From: an uncultured Clostridium sp.
GTDB taxonomy: Bacteria > Bacillota > Clostridia > Clostridiales > Clostridiaceae
Assembly: GCF_934754925.1 (NCBI RefSeq)
Contig: NZ_CAKVJA010000020.1
Coordinates: 1 to 45,201, forward strand
Reading direction: 5' to 3'
Length of the DNA stretch: 45,201 nt
The position numbers and the translations under genes are program-made. Numbering within the stretch: position 1 is the stretch's first letter; every line of letters begins with the position of its first letter. The notes under the pieces were generated by a model, which saw only the letters and a list, made by a program, of their open reading frames with translations, had not been told where the DNA came from and searched no databases. Shown one piece after another: positions 1-6,538 of this stretch.

Positions 1-214
1 CTTCAGCATATTGCATATCAACTTCATACCCTAATGCTTCAAGTTCTTTTTTTATATTATTCCCATCATCTACCCATCTTTGTGATGACTTTGTTGGTAA
101 TGCTAATCCAACTTTCTTTTTTCCACTTTCGCCTTTTATAGTTCCCATATTGCTACATCCTGAAAACATAGATATTAAAAACATTAATATCATCATAGGC
201 AACAATTTTCTCAT
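1..214 (-). CDS. sugar ABC transporter substrate-binding lipoprotein (N-terminal part)
   Basis: Only about 71 N-terminal codons are inside the window; the gene runs off the left edge. The product opens with a positively charged, hydrophobic signal ending in a lipobox (SMFSGC at about residues 15-20), so it should be a membrane-anchored lipoprotein. The mature start reads KKKVGLALPTKSSQRWVDDG, which resembles ChvE/XylF-type periplasmic-binding proteins for multiple monosaccharides. A GAGAGGAA ribosome site precedes the ATG at 214. Upstream lie two AraR-like operators and a cre-like site, and araR itself, so the ligand is probably arabinose or a related pentose or hexose. The ligand is inferred from context; the family is judged from about 70 residues. 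Confidence 0.75.
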   Translation of the reverse strand, partial: MRKLLPMMILMFLISMFSGCSNMGTIKGESGKKKVGLALPTKSSQRWVDDGNNIKKELEALGYEVDMQYAE

Positions 215-238
215 AAATTCCTCTCCTTTTCACTCTAT

Positions 239-254
239 ATTTATACGAATAATT
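239..254 (-). promoter_or_regulatory. AraR-like operator 2 before the sugar-binding protein
   Basis: On the minus strand this reads AATTATTCGTATAAAT and matches 12 of 16 positions of the Bacillus AraR operator ATTTGTACGTACAAAT. It lies 25 bases upstream of the binding-protein start codon. Its centre is 30 bp (about three helical turns) from the second site at 269-284, a spacing suited to cooperative binding. Confidence 0.55.
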
Positions 255-268
255 TTAAATACCCAGCT

Positions 269-284
269 TTTTATCCGTACAATA
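269..284 (-). promoter_or_regulatory. AraR-like operator 1 before the sugar-binding protein
   Basis: The minus strand reads TATTGTACGGATAAAA, 11 of 16 matches to the AraR consensus including the core TTGTACG. It pairs with the site at 239-254. Together they would repress the sugar transporter operon in the absence of arabinose, if the adjacent regulator is AraR. Confidence 0.55.
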
Positions 285-307
285 TTATTGTAGCACTCTC
301 TTATTTC

Positions 308-321
308 TGTAAACGTTTTTA
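308..321 (+). promoter_or_regulatory. cre-like catabolite repression site
   Basis: TGTAAACGTTTTTA matches 13 of 14 positions of the CcpA cre consensus TGWAARCGYTWWCW. It sits upstream of the two AraR-like operators in the promoter region of the sugar-binding protein, suggesting glucose (CcpA) control on top of AraR control. Confidence 0.55.
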
Positions 322-343
322 TATTGTTATTGAATTAATGTAA

Positions 344-383
344 AAAAAAGAAATTAATATCAATAAATATTAATTTCTTTTTT
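344..383 (-). terminator. terminator of araR
   Basis: A 17-bp perfect inverted repeat (344-360 with 367-383, arms ending in A and T runs) with a six-base loop follows the araR stop codon. The A/T runs on both flanks would let it work in either direction. Confidence 0.7.
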
Positions 384-393
384 TAATTATATC

Positions 394-1476
394 TTATATA
401 CTTTTTGTACTATTTCTCACAATTATTTCTGGTTCAAATATATAATCTGCTTTTGTTTGCTCTTTATTTATCAATGATAATAACATTTCAGCAGCCTTTT
501 TACCTAATTCTTCCTTAGGGTGTGAAATTGTTGTTATTCCACAATCTAAAGCATTTGATATAGTCTCATCATTATCATACCCTACCACAGATAAATCCTC
601 AGGTATTCTTATTCCTAACTCCTTTGCCACCTTAATTACTTTCATTGCAACCCTATCATTATAACAAAATATGGCTGTGGGTCTATCATTTTTACTTAGT
701 AAACTTTTTGTAAATCCATCTACATAGAAATCTTCTTCAAAGGTTTTAAACTTTCCAATAATTGTACTATCAACTTCTATATTATTTTCTTCTAAAGCCT
801 TTAAATATCCCTTTTTACGTTCTATACCCTGTATATCATCTTCCTTAAATAATCCCGCAATTTTTTTATGCCCTAATTGAATTAGATACTTGCAAATTTT
901 ATATCCACCTTTTTCATCATCTATAGAAACATATGACTGCTTTTCTTTATCATAAGCTGCATTAATCATTAAATAAGGAATATTATTTTTAGATATTTCT
1001 TTATAATAATCTATATTGGTATTACCTAAAGCACTAGCTGTAGGCTCTATTATAGCTCCAACAACATCGTATTCTAATAATTTCTTTAATTGTTCTCTCT
1101 CTTTTTCTTTCTCATTATTTGTACTTAATAAAAGTATGTCATATCCATTTTTACTTAATACTTCTTCTATACCTTTAATTAAAAAAGGAAAAATATATTC
1201 AGATACATAGGTTGTTATTACTATAATCATTTTACTTTTACTTTTTTTATCTTTATCTAGCTTATCAACAAAAGCACCCTTACTTTTTTCCCTATAAATA
1301 TATCCTTGTTTTTCAAGTTCTAATATAGATTGCCTAACAGTATGTCTACTTACAGAAAACATTTCTCCCATTTCCTGTTCTGTAGGTAATCTTTCTCCAT
1401 ACTTCATTTCTCCACTTAATATTTTATCTCTATAATATTCAAATATTTCTATATATTTAATAGTTTTCTCAGACAT
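394..1476 (-). CDS. araR: AraR-type transcriptional repressor (GntR HTH + LacI-type sensor)
   Basis: The protein has about 360 residues. Residues 1-70 form a GntR-type winged helix (RLPTEQEMGEMFSVSRHTVR). The rest is a LacI/periplasmic-binding-like sugar sensor (VISHPKEELGKKAAEMLL near the end). This GntR-LacI fusion is the hallmark of AraR, which represses arabinose uptake and catabolism until L-arabinose binds. I start it at the ATG at 1476, five bases after GAGGTGAGGG. A longer GTG start at 1488 lies inside that ribosome site and adds only four residues. An operator-like palindrome lies 17 bases upstream and two more precede the neighbouring transporter, supporting autoregulation and control of the transporter. 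Family assignment is firm; arabinose as inducer is inferred. Confidence 0.85.
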   Translation of the reverse strand: MSEKTIKYIEIFEYYRDKILSGEMKYGERLPTEQEMGEMFSVSRHTVRQSILELEKQGYIYREKSKGAFVDKLDKDKKSKSKMIIVITTYVSEYIFPFLIKGIEEVLSKNGYDILLLSTNNEKEKEREQLKKLLEYDVVGAIIEPTASALGNTNIDYYKEISKNNIPYLMINAAYDKEKQSYVSIDDEKGGYKICKYLIQLGHKKIAGLFKEDDIQGIERKKGYLKALEENNIEVDSTIIGKFKTFEEDFYVDGFTKSLLSKNDRPTAIFCYNDRVAMKVIKVAKELGIRIPEDLSVVGYDNDETISNALDCGITTISHPKEELGKKAAEMLLSLINKEQTKADYIFEPEIIVRNSTKSI

Positions 1477-1492
1477 ATTATCCCTCACCTCA

Positions 1493-1508
1493 TATTGTAC
1501 TTACAATT
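1493..1508 (-). promoter_or_regulatory. AraR-like autoregulatory operator
   Basis: TATTGTACTTACAATT matches 12 of 16 positions of the AraR consensus and contains the near-perfect core TTGTACTTACAA (11 of 12). It lies just upstream of the araR ribosome site, where a bound repressor would block araR transcription. Confidence 0.65.
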
Positions 1509-1582
1509 CTATTTATTAAATTAATTTTACCTTATTTCAAAACTTTTTTCCATACAAATTTTGAAATTATTACAAAAATAAA

Positions 1583-1605
1583 GAGAGTACTTAAAATACT
1601 CTCCT
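1583..1605 (-). terminator. terminator downstream of the rpoN relic
   Basis: GAGAGTA and TACTCTC form a hairpin with a seven-base loop. Read on the minus strand it is followed by TTTATTTTTG. It sits directly after the rpoN remnant and is probably that gene's old terminator. Confidence 0.5.
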
Positions 1606-1629
1606 TAAATAACTTCTTATAAGCTTATC

Positions 1630-1800
1630 TTATATTCTCTTTCTTTTTGATAAAAATCTTCTCCATTTTTAATTTAATATTGGATTTTCCTCAAACTCTT
1701 TATAAACATATTCCTTTAATTTATTTATCGACAGCTGTAAAATATCTATAGACTGCTCCATCATTTGAGTTAATTAATAAACTAATTGTTCCTAAATGCC
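1630..1800 (-). pseudogene. rpoN: relic of sigma-54 factor gene rpoN
   Basis: In one minus-strand frame the stretch reads LTQMMEQSIDILQLS followed by INKLKEYVYKEFEENPIL. This is the N-terminal region I of sigma-54 (QxQSIxxLQLS...ELxEYxxxExxENPxL). The same frame has stops just before and after it, then continues KWRRFLSKRKRI and a stop, which resembles the extreme C-terminus of RpoN (...SSSKRKR). A normal rpoN is about 450 codons; here some 55 codons with at least three in-frame stops remain. The central part has been lost and the locus cannot make a sigma factor. The N-terminal match is clear; the C-terminal match is short and tentative. Confidence 0.6.
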
Positions 1801-1811
1801 ATCCTCTTTCA

Positions 1812-1928
1812 AAAAAGATTTATAGCACTTTAAGCTTGGTACATGTAAAAGATAAGAATCTCTCAAAAGTAGAAAAAGATTTTAAAATTTTTTTAATTAA
1901 TAACATACATAAAAAAGAACATCATTAA
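1812..1928 (+). pseudogene. relic of the C-terminus of a LysR-type regulator
   Basis: An open frame without a usable start ends in LSLVHVKDKNLSKVEKDF followed by KIFLINNI. This matches the usual last segment of LysR-type effector domains (pattern L-x-LV-x-x-KD-x-x-LS-x-A-x-x-F-x-x-FL). About 38 codons remain of a roughly 300-codon gene; the upstream sequence already belongs to the rpoN relic on the other strand. A terminator follows the stop codon. The match rests on a short segment, so this is a moderate-confidence call. Confidence 0.45.
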
Positions 1929-1953
1929 ATAACTTTAGTGATGCTCTTTTTTT
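1913..1953. terminator. bidirectional terminator
   Basis: A hairpin with 16-17 bp arms (two G-U pairs), a four-base loop (TAAC), and A and T runs on both sides. It lies between the LysR relic on the plus strand and the MarR gene on the minus strand and could serve both. Confidence 0.65.
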
Positions 1954-1979
1954 ATCTGCCATATATATTAGAGGAAACT

Positions 1980-2363
1980 CTATTTTATCCATTCACATTC
2001 CAGTAATTTCTTTATTAACTTCATATTTTCTTCACCTAATTTTTGAGTAATTTCTTCCTCAATTATATCTTTTAGCTCATTACTTTTTTTACAATATAAA
2101 ACTCCCTTTTCAGTTAAACAAGTATATGTTTGATTGCTTTCACTAGCAATAAACTCTAAATATCCTTTCTCTTCTAATTTCTTTGCACATTTATGCATTG
2201 CCTGTCTTGATACATTAGCCTGTCTTGCCACTTCTGCCAATGAAATTTTCCCCATATTTATCTTAGCTAAAAGCATTGCTTCAGTATGAGTAATATCTTC
2301 TTCTCCACTTTTACTCCATCTCTCTTCTACTTCTCGCCTTAATTTAATGATGTGCTTTTGCAT
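1980..2363 (-). CDS. MarR-family transcriptional regulator
   Basis: The 127-residue product carries a MarR winged helix: ISLAEVARQANVSRQAMHKC (about 38-57), then a wing and two helices for dimerisation. It is slightly short for the family (about 140), missing some of the N-terminal dimerisation helix. The ATG at 2363 overlaps the 5' end of the divergent DUF2798 gene by 17 bp. No AG-rich ribosome site precedes it, only CATACCTAAAACC, which is unusual in this genome. I suspect a deletion joined the two genes head to head, removing their promoters and true starts. It may no longer be expressed normally. MarR with DUF2798 suggests it once regulated the membrane protein, which is inference. Confidence 0.7.
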   Translation of the reverse strand: MQKHIIKLRREVEERWSKSGEEDITHTEAMLLAKINMGKISLAEVARQANVSRQAMHKCAKKLEEKGYLEFIASESNQTYTCLTEKGVLYCKKSNELKDIIEEEITQKLGEENMKLIKKLLECEWIK

Positions 2364-2781
2364 GGTTTTAGGTATGACTATTTATAATATGATATTAAAC
2401 GAAGGTTTTCATTCTAATTTATTAAATAACTTATTAAAAGATTTTTGGCTTGGTTTTATAGTTGCACTTTTATTAGATGTATTTATCGTTGGAAAACTTG
2501 CTAAACCATTAGCTTTTAAAATAGTAAAACCTAATAAAGAAACTAAACAAATTAAAATCATAATTGCAATTTCATCTTGTATGGTAGTTGGAATGGTTTT
2601 ATTTATGTCTATGTTTGGTGCTATAGTTTCATCCGGCTTTACTATTGCTGCTTTAAAATTATATCCATTATGCATATTAAGAAATTTTATAATGGCTTTA
2701 CCTTTAAATTTACTTATTGTATCTCCAATAGTAAGATTTATATTTAACAAGATGTTTCCAGTTAAATTAGCCTATAAATAA
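2347..2781 (+). CDS. DUF2798-family membrane protein, apparently 5'-truncated
   Basis: The frame encodes about 144 residues with two repeat units, each a pair of membrane helices. The opening (MMCFCMVLGMTIYN) is where family members are normally already in helix 1, after about 15 residues of N-terminal tail. Here those residues are absent and the frame runs into the start of the divergent marR gene. No ribosome site precedes the ATG (CGCCTTAATTTA). The function of DUF2798 proteins is unknown. Sequence from codon 1 onward is intact, so the gene lost its front by deletion and is probably silent or poorly translated. Confidence 0.6.
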   Translation: MMCFCMVLGMTIYNMILNEGFHSNLLNNLLKDFWLGFIVALLLDVFIVGKLAKPLAFKIVKPNKETKQIKIIIAISSCMVVGMVLFMSMFGAIVSSGFTIAALKLYPLCILRNFIMALPLNLLIVSPIVRFIFNKMFPVKLAYK

Positions 2782-2819
2782 TATTGCTAAATAAAGAGTG
2801 TCTCATTTTTAATGTTAAT

Positions 2820-2850
2820 TAGCAGCCATTCATAATATGAATGACTGCTA
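2820..2850. terminator. bidirectional terminator between DUF2798 gene and alcohol dehydrogenase
   Basis: Arms TAGCAGCCATTCAT and ATGAATGACTGCTA pair (one G-U) around a three-base loop, followed by TTATTTTAA. Convergent genes end on either side, so it can serve both. Confidence 0.75.
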
Positions 2851-2855
2851 TTATT

Positions 2856-4019
2856 TTAATAACATTCTTCTAAAATTGTTAAAATTTCTTCAGCATTAAG
2901 TTTTTTATATCCACCACCAAGTATCGTAGATTTTGCAATAAGTGGCAACATCTCTTTGGTTGCTCCAAGTTCTCTAAGTGAAGTTACCATTCCACATTCT
3001 TTAATAAACGCTTCTAAACAATTAAGCCCTTCTTTTGCAATATTATCCTTGTCCTTTCCTTCTTCTGATACATTCCATACATTCTTCGCAAATCTTACAA
3101 ACTTATCTAATCCATAAGAGTAAATATAACGATAATATGGAATAGAAATTGCCGCTAATCCCATACCATGAGCACAATCTGTATATGCACCTAATTGGTG
3201 TTCGATCATGTGAACTTCCCAATCTTGAGTCTTTGAAAGTCCCGCTATAGTATTAAGTGCAAGTGTTGCACTCCACATAATATTACTTCTTGCCTCATAA
3301 TCTTCTGGATTCTTAATTGCAACTCTTGCATTATCAATTACAGAACGAAGTAGTCCTTCAATTACATAATCAGTTGTATTATTATCATCTCCTGAAAAAT
3401 ACTGCTCCATAAGATGAGATATAATATCAAAAATTCCACTAACCATTTGATATTGTGGAACTGAGAATGTATACTCTGGATTTAAAATAGAGAACTTTGG
3501 ATACACCTCTGATGAATAAACTCTCCCATTTTTAATCTTTAATTCTTCATTTGTTATAACAGAACCACCATTCATTTCTGACCCTGTACCAACCATTGTT
3601 AAAACTGATCCTACAGGTATAATTTTATTTGTAATTGGTTCAAAATTCATCCAATATCTTTTAAAAGCATCTCCTTCACAATAAGCAGAAACTGAAATTG
3701 CCTTAGCACAGTCTATTACTGAACCTCCACCAACTGCTAAAATAAAGTCTACCTTATTGTTACGTACTAGCTCCCCACCTTCTAATACTTTCTTATAAGT
3801 AGGGTTTGACATAACTCCAGAAAGCTCTACAACCTTTTTTCCACTCGCATTTAATATTTTAATTATTTCATCATATAATCCAATTTTCTTTATAGAACTC
3901 TTTCCATACATTAAAAGTACCGTTTCTCCAAAATTTTTCAACTCTTCTTTTAATTTACTTAAAGAATCCTTTCCAAAATGTATTCTTGTTGGGTTATAAT
4001 AAGTAAAATCAAATAACAT
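2856..4019 (-). CDS. iron-containing alcohol dehydrogenase (YqhD/BdhA-like)
   Basis: The product (387 residues) is a group III, metal-dependent alcohol dehydrogenase that reduces aldehydes to alcohols in the cytoplasm, usually with NADPH. The cofactor loop GGGSVIDCAK is at 97-106. The metal ligands are visible as D198 and H202 (FDIISHLMEQ), H270 and H284, with the same spacing as D194/H198/H267/H281 in E. coli YqhD. Length and start (AGGAGGAAAATTTATG) are normal. It is the last gene of a minus-strand cluster after a MerR regulator and a DXS-like enzyme. The context suggests aldehyde detoxification or reduction of a product of the DXS-like enzyme. The natural substrate cannot be told from sequence. 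Confidence 0.88.
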   Translation of the reverse strand: MLFDFTYYNPTRIHFGKDSLSKLKEELKNFGETVLLMYGKSSIKKIGLYDEIIKILNASGKKVVELSGVMSNPTYKKVLEGGELVRNNKVDFILAVGGGSVIDCAKAISVSAYCEGDAFKRYWMNFEPITNKIIPVGSVLTMVGTGSEMNGGSVITNEELKIKNGRVYSSEVYPKFSILNPEYTFSVPQYQMVSGIFDIISHLMEQYFSGDDNNTTDYVIEGLLRSVIDNARVAIKNPEDYEARSNIMWSATLALNTIAGLSKTQDWEVHMIEHQLGAYTDCAHGMGLAAISIPYYRYIYSYGLDKFVRFAKNVWNVSEEGKDKDNIAKEGLNCLEAFIKECGMVTSLRELGATKEMLPLIAKSTILGGGYKKLNAEEILTILEECY

Positions 4020-4099
4020 AAATTTTCCTCCTAAACCTTCTAATAATATTTATTTTTCATTTTTATTATTTTTTCAAATAAATTAATTTTAATATTTAG

Positions 4100-4132
4100 A
4101 GAAATAGGTAGTAAACTTTACAACCTATTTCT
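4100..4132. other. inverted repeat between merR and the alcohol dehydrogenase
   Basis: Perfect 10-bp arms AGAAATAGGT and ACCTATTTCT enclose a 13-base loop with a GTAAACTTTAC dyad. There is no clean T-run, so it may be a weak terminator, an mRNA processing site or an operator. It lies in the 120-base gap between merR and the dehydrogenase. Confidence 0.4.
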
Positions 4133-4139
4133 ATCTAAA

Positions 4140-4544
4140 TTATTTTAAACTCATATTTTTTTCTTTATGAACTTCTTCAGTTCCAGCCTGAATGGCCTTT
4201 TCATAATAAGAAATTTTATGTTCAATTACACTCATTATTTTATTAAGTTCTTCCATTTGCTCTTTAACAACATCTTTCCTTTTAAGAAATATATCTAATC
4301 TATCCTCTAATGTATTATCACCTTCTAGACACATATCCATATATCTCTTAATATCCTTTATTGGCATTCCTGAAGCTTTCATACAAGATATTATCTCTAA
4401 TGTTCTTAAATCTGACTCCTTAAAAATACGAGTACCATTTTCCTTCTTTTCAATAAATGGCAATAACCCTTCTTTATCATAATAACGTAATGTTGGTACT
4501 GAAATACCCATTTTATCTGCAACTTGTTTAATTGTATATGTCAT
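4140..4544 (-). CDS. MerR-family regulator, AdhR/NmlR-like
   Basis: The protein (134 residues) starts with the MerR winged helix (TIKQVADKMGISVPTLRYYD, 4-23). A dimerisation coiled coil follows at about 80-120. It is short and lacks a large effector domain, like the AdhR/NmlR group that senses reactive aldehydes through a cysteine in the linker region. Cysteines here are C54 (LEIISCMKASGM) and C72; C54 is near the position of the AdhR sensing cysteine. It sits 41 bases after the DXS-like gene and upstream of an alcohol dehydrogenase. A MerR-type promoter with a 19-bp spacer lies in front of the DXS-like gene. I infer that it activates this cluster on carbonyl stress; the alternative is a different small-molecule signal. 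Confidence 0.8.
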   Translation of the reverse strand: MTYTIKQVADKMGISVPTLRYYDKEGLLPFIEKKENGTRIFKESDLRTLEIISCMKASGMPIKDIKRYMDMCLEGDNTLEDRLDIFLKRKDVVKEQMEELNKIMSVIEHKISYYEKAIQAGTEEVHKEKNMSLK

Positions 4545-4585
4545 TATAGATACACCTTCCCCTAATGTAACATTTATAATTACTA

Positions 4586-6352
4586 TTATTTTAGCGCAGT
4601 TTTAATATCATTAATAATTAAATCCTCTGTTAAATGATAACGTTCATATAATTCCTCTAATGATACTCTATCAGTAAATTCCTTTGTAGCACCAAAGTTT
4701 AATACCTTCATATTTTTATCTCCATAGAATCTTGAAATCTTTTCTCCGAATCCTCCATCAAGAACTCCATCTTCTAATGTAATTACTAATTTATGATTAT
4801 CTAATAAATCTGTTAATAAATCCTTATCAACTCCTGTAATAAATCTAGGATTTATTAATGTGGCCTTTATTCCAGTTTCACTTTGTAATTTTTCTTGAAC
4901 TCTTTTTCCTAAATCATAGAATGAACCAAGACCAATAATTGCAACTTCACTTCCATCTATAGTTTTTTCATAAACATTTAAATTATGGAAGTCAGCTTTA
5001 ACCTTAACTCCAGTTGAAATAACATTCCCATTTGGTACACGTATAGCTACCGGATGATTCTTTTGTTCTATTCCCCATTCTATCATAGCAAGACACTCTT
5101 CTTTACTAGTTGGAGCAAGATATACTATATTAGGTATATTAGAAATTAACGGTATATCAAATATTCCTAAGTGAGTAACATCGCCTCCAGTTATTCCAGC
5201 CCAAGAAACCATAATAAGTGCAGGATTATTATTTATTGCAAGATCTTGTGATAATTGGTCATATGTTCTTTGAACAAATGAACTTAAAATTGATAATACT
5301 GGTTTTCCACCTTGTGAAGCTATTCCTGATGCAAATGCTACTGCATGTTCTTCTGCTATTCCAACATCTACATATTGCTCTTTAAGACTTTCTTCTTGTC
5401 TAAAATAATTTAATCCTACTGGAGCTGGAGTAGCTGCTGTTATTGCCACAATCTTTTTATCCTTCTTAGCCTTTTCAACTAAAAACTTTCCTGCAATATC
5501 AGTATAGCTTTCTGGGAATTCACTTATATCTGACTCTTTATTTTCTAAATCAAATGGCATTACCCAATGAAAAGCTTCTTTGTTTTTCTCTGCCTCTTCA
5601 TATCCTTTACCCTTAATAGTATGAATATGAACTACAACTGGATGTTCTGTATTTTTTACTTTATTAAATGTTTCTATCAAAACTTCAACATTATTTCCTT
5701 CGCCTACATAATAATATTCAAATCCTAAAGCTTTAAAAAGGTTATTTTCTGAAGCTCCATTAGTTTCTCTAAGTTGTGCTAAATTTTTATATAGTCCCCC
5801 ATGATTTTCTGCAATAGACATATCATTATCATTTACTACTATTATTATATTTTTTCCTGATTCTGCTGCATTATTTAGACCTTCATAGGCTTCTCCACCA
5901 CTTAAAGAACCATCACCAATTACAGCTATAATATTTTCATTTTGTCCTTTAACATCTCTAGCTTTAGCTAATCCACATGCTAAACTAATTGAAGTTGAAG
6001 TATGACCTACAGTAAAGAAATCATGCTCACTTTCATGTTGTGATGTATATCCTGTAATATCAGCAAACTTTTCTGGATTAATAAAACTTTCTTTTCTTCC
6101 AGTTAAAATTTTATGTGGATATGATTGATGTGAAACATCATAGACTATTTTATCTATTGGTGAATTAAAAACATAATGTAATGCAATAGTTGCTTCCACC
6201 ATTCCTAAGTTAGGTCCAAAATGTCCACCTGTCTTACTAACTTTTTTTATTAACACATCTCTTACTTCTTCTGCTAATATATTTAATTCTTCTTGATTAA
6301 GATTTTTTAAATTCTTTGGTTCATTTATTTTATTTAAGATACTCCCCTTCAT
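4586..6352 (-). CDS. DXS-like thiamine-diphosphate enzyme of uncertain substrate
   Basis: The protein (588 residues) has the whole 1-deoxy-D-xylulose-5-phosphate synthase architecture. It shows H44 (GGHFGPNLG), DVSHQSYPHKILTG (72-85), the ThDP motif GDGSLSGG...NDN (147-176), catalytic-type E334 (IAEEHA), and TH at 393-394. Three arginines that handle the acceptor and intermediate in E. coli DXS are replaced: R99 by Q105 (SQHESEHD), R420 of the DRAG motif by W384 (SWAG), and R478 of YPRG by N441 (VPNG). Residue correspondence is by manual alignment. It should therefore use another acceptor, perhaps joining pyruvate to an aldehyde. It is also about 30 residues shorter than usual. It is followed by merR and an alcohol dehydrogenase and preceded by a MerR-type promoter. 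Automatic annotation as dxs is likely misleading. Confidence 0.8.
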   Translation of the reverse strand: MKGSILNKINEPKNLKNLNQEELNILAEEVRDVLIKKVSKTGGHFGPNLGMVEATIALHYVFNSPIDKIVYDVSHQSYPHKILTGRKESFINPEKFADITGYTSQHESEHDFFTVGHTSTSISLACGLAKARDVKGQNENIIAVIGDGSLSGGEAYEGLNNAAESGKNIIIVVNDNDMSIAENHGGLYKNLAQLRETNGASENNLFKALGFEYYYVGEGNNVEVLIETFNKVKNTEHPVVVHIHTIKGKGYEEAEKNKEAFHWVMPFDLENKESDISEFPESYTDIAGKFLVEKAKKDKKIVAITAATPAPVGLNYFRQEESLKEQYVDVGIAEEHAVAFASGIASQGGKPVLSILSSFVQRTYDQLSQDLAINNNPALIMVSWAGITGGDVTHLGIFDIPLISNIPNIVYLAPTSKEECLAMIEWGIEQKNHPVAIRVPNGNVISTGVKVKADFHNLNVYEKTIDGSEVAIIGLGSFYDLGKRVQEKLQSETGIKATLINPRFITGVDKDLLTDLLDNHKLVITLEDGVLDGGFGEKISRFYGDKNMKVLNFGATKEFTDRVSLEELYERYHLTEDLIINDIKTALK

Positions 6353-6445
6353 ACTTTACCTCCTGATACATTATCATCTAAATTAATTATTTCTAAAATT
6401 AAAGAAATTAATTCTTCCATATTATTGAATTATATCAACAAATTT

Positions 6446-6476
6446 ATCTTACAGGGTAAAGTTAACTTTAGGTCAA
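6446..6476 (-). promoter_or_regulatory. MerR-type promoter with 19-bp spacer and operator
   Basis: On the minus strand: -35 TTGACC (6476-6471), a 19-bp spacer, -10 TAAGAT (6451-6446). The spacer holds the perfect palindrome TAAAGTTAACTTTA (6457-6470). An overlong spacer with a dyad inside is the signature of MerR-activated promoters; the AGTTAACT centre is typical of the AdhR/NmlR and SoxR-like groups. It drives the DXS-like gene, merR and probably the alcohol dehydrogenase. Confidence 0.8.
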
Positions 6477-6538
6477 TACCTTTTTAAATAAAAATTTTTA
6501 TATTGAATTATCGTTAATGCGACAGCCTCTTTATATTT

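Noticed and set aside
1474..1488. GTG start four codons upstream for araR
   Set aside because: The GTG lies within the GAGGTGAGGG ribosome site that is correctly spaced for the ATG at 1476.
1700..1830. Minus-strand frame reading GWHLGTISLLINSNDG... across the rpoN relic
   Set aside because: It is open for about 30 codons but has no start or family match. The alternative frame shows the clear sigma-54 pattern.
2409..2750. Minus-strand frame of 113 codons inside the DUF2798 gene
   Set aside because: It is the antisense shadow of a membrane protein with normal codon use on the plus strand, and has no ribosome site.
4100..4132. Second MerR operator before the alcohol dehydrogenase
   Set aside because: GTAAACTTTAC resembles the spacer palindrome, but no -35/-10 pair with 19-bp spacing surrounds it. 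I list it only as an inverted repeat.
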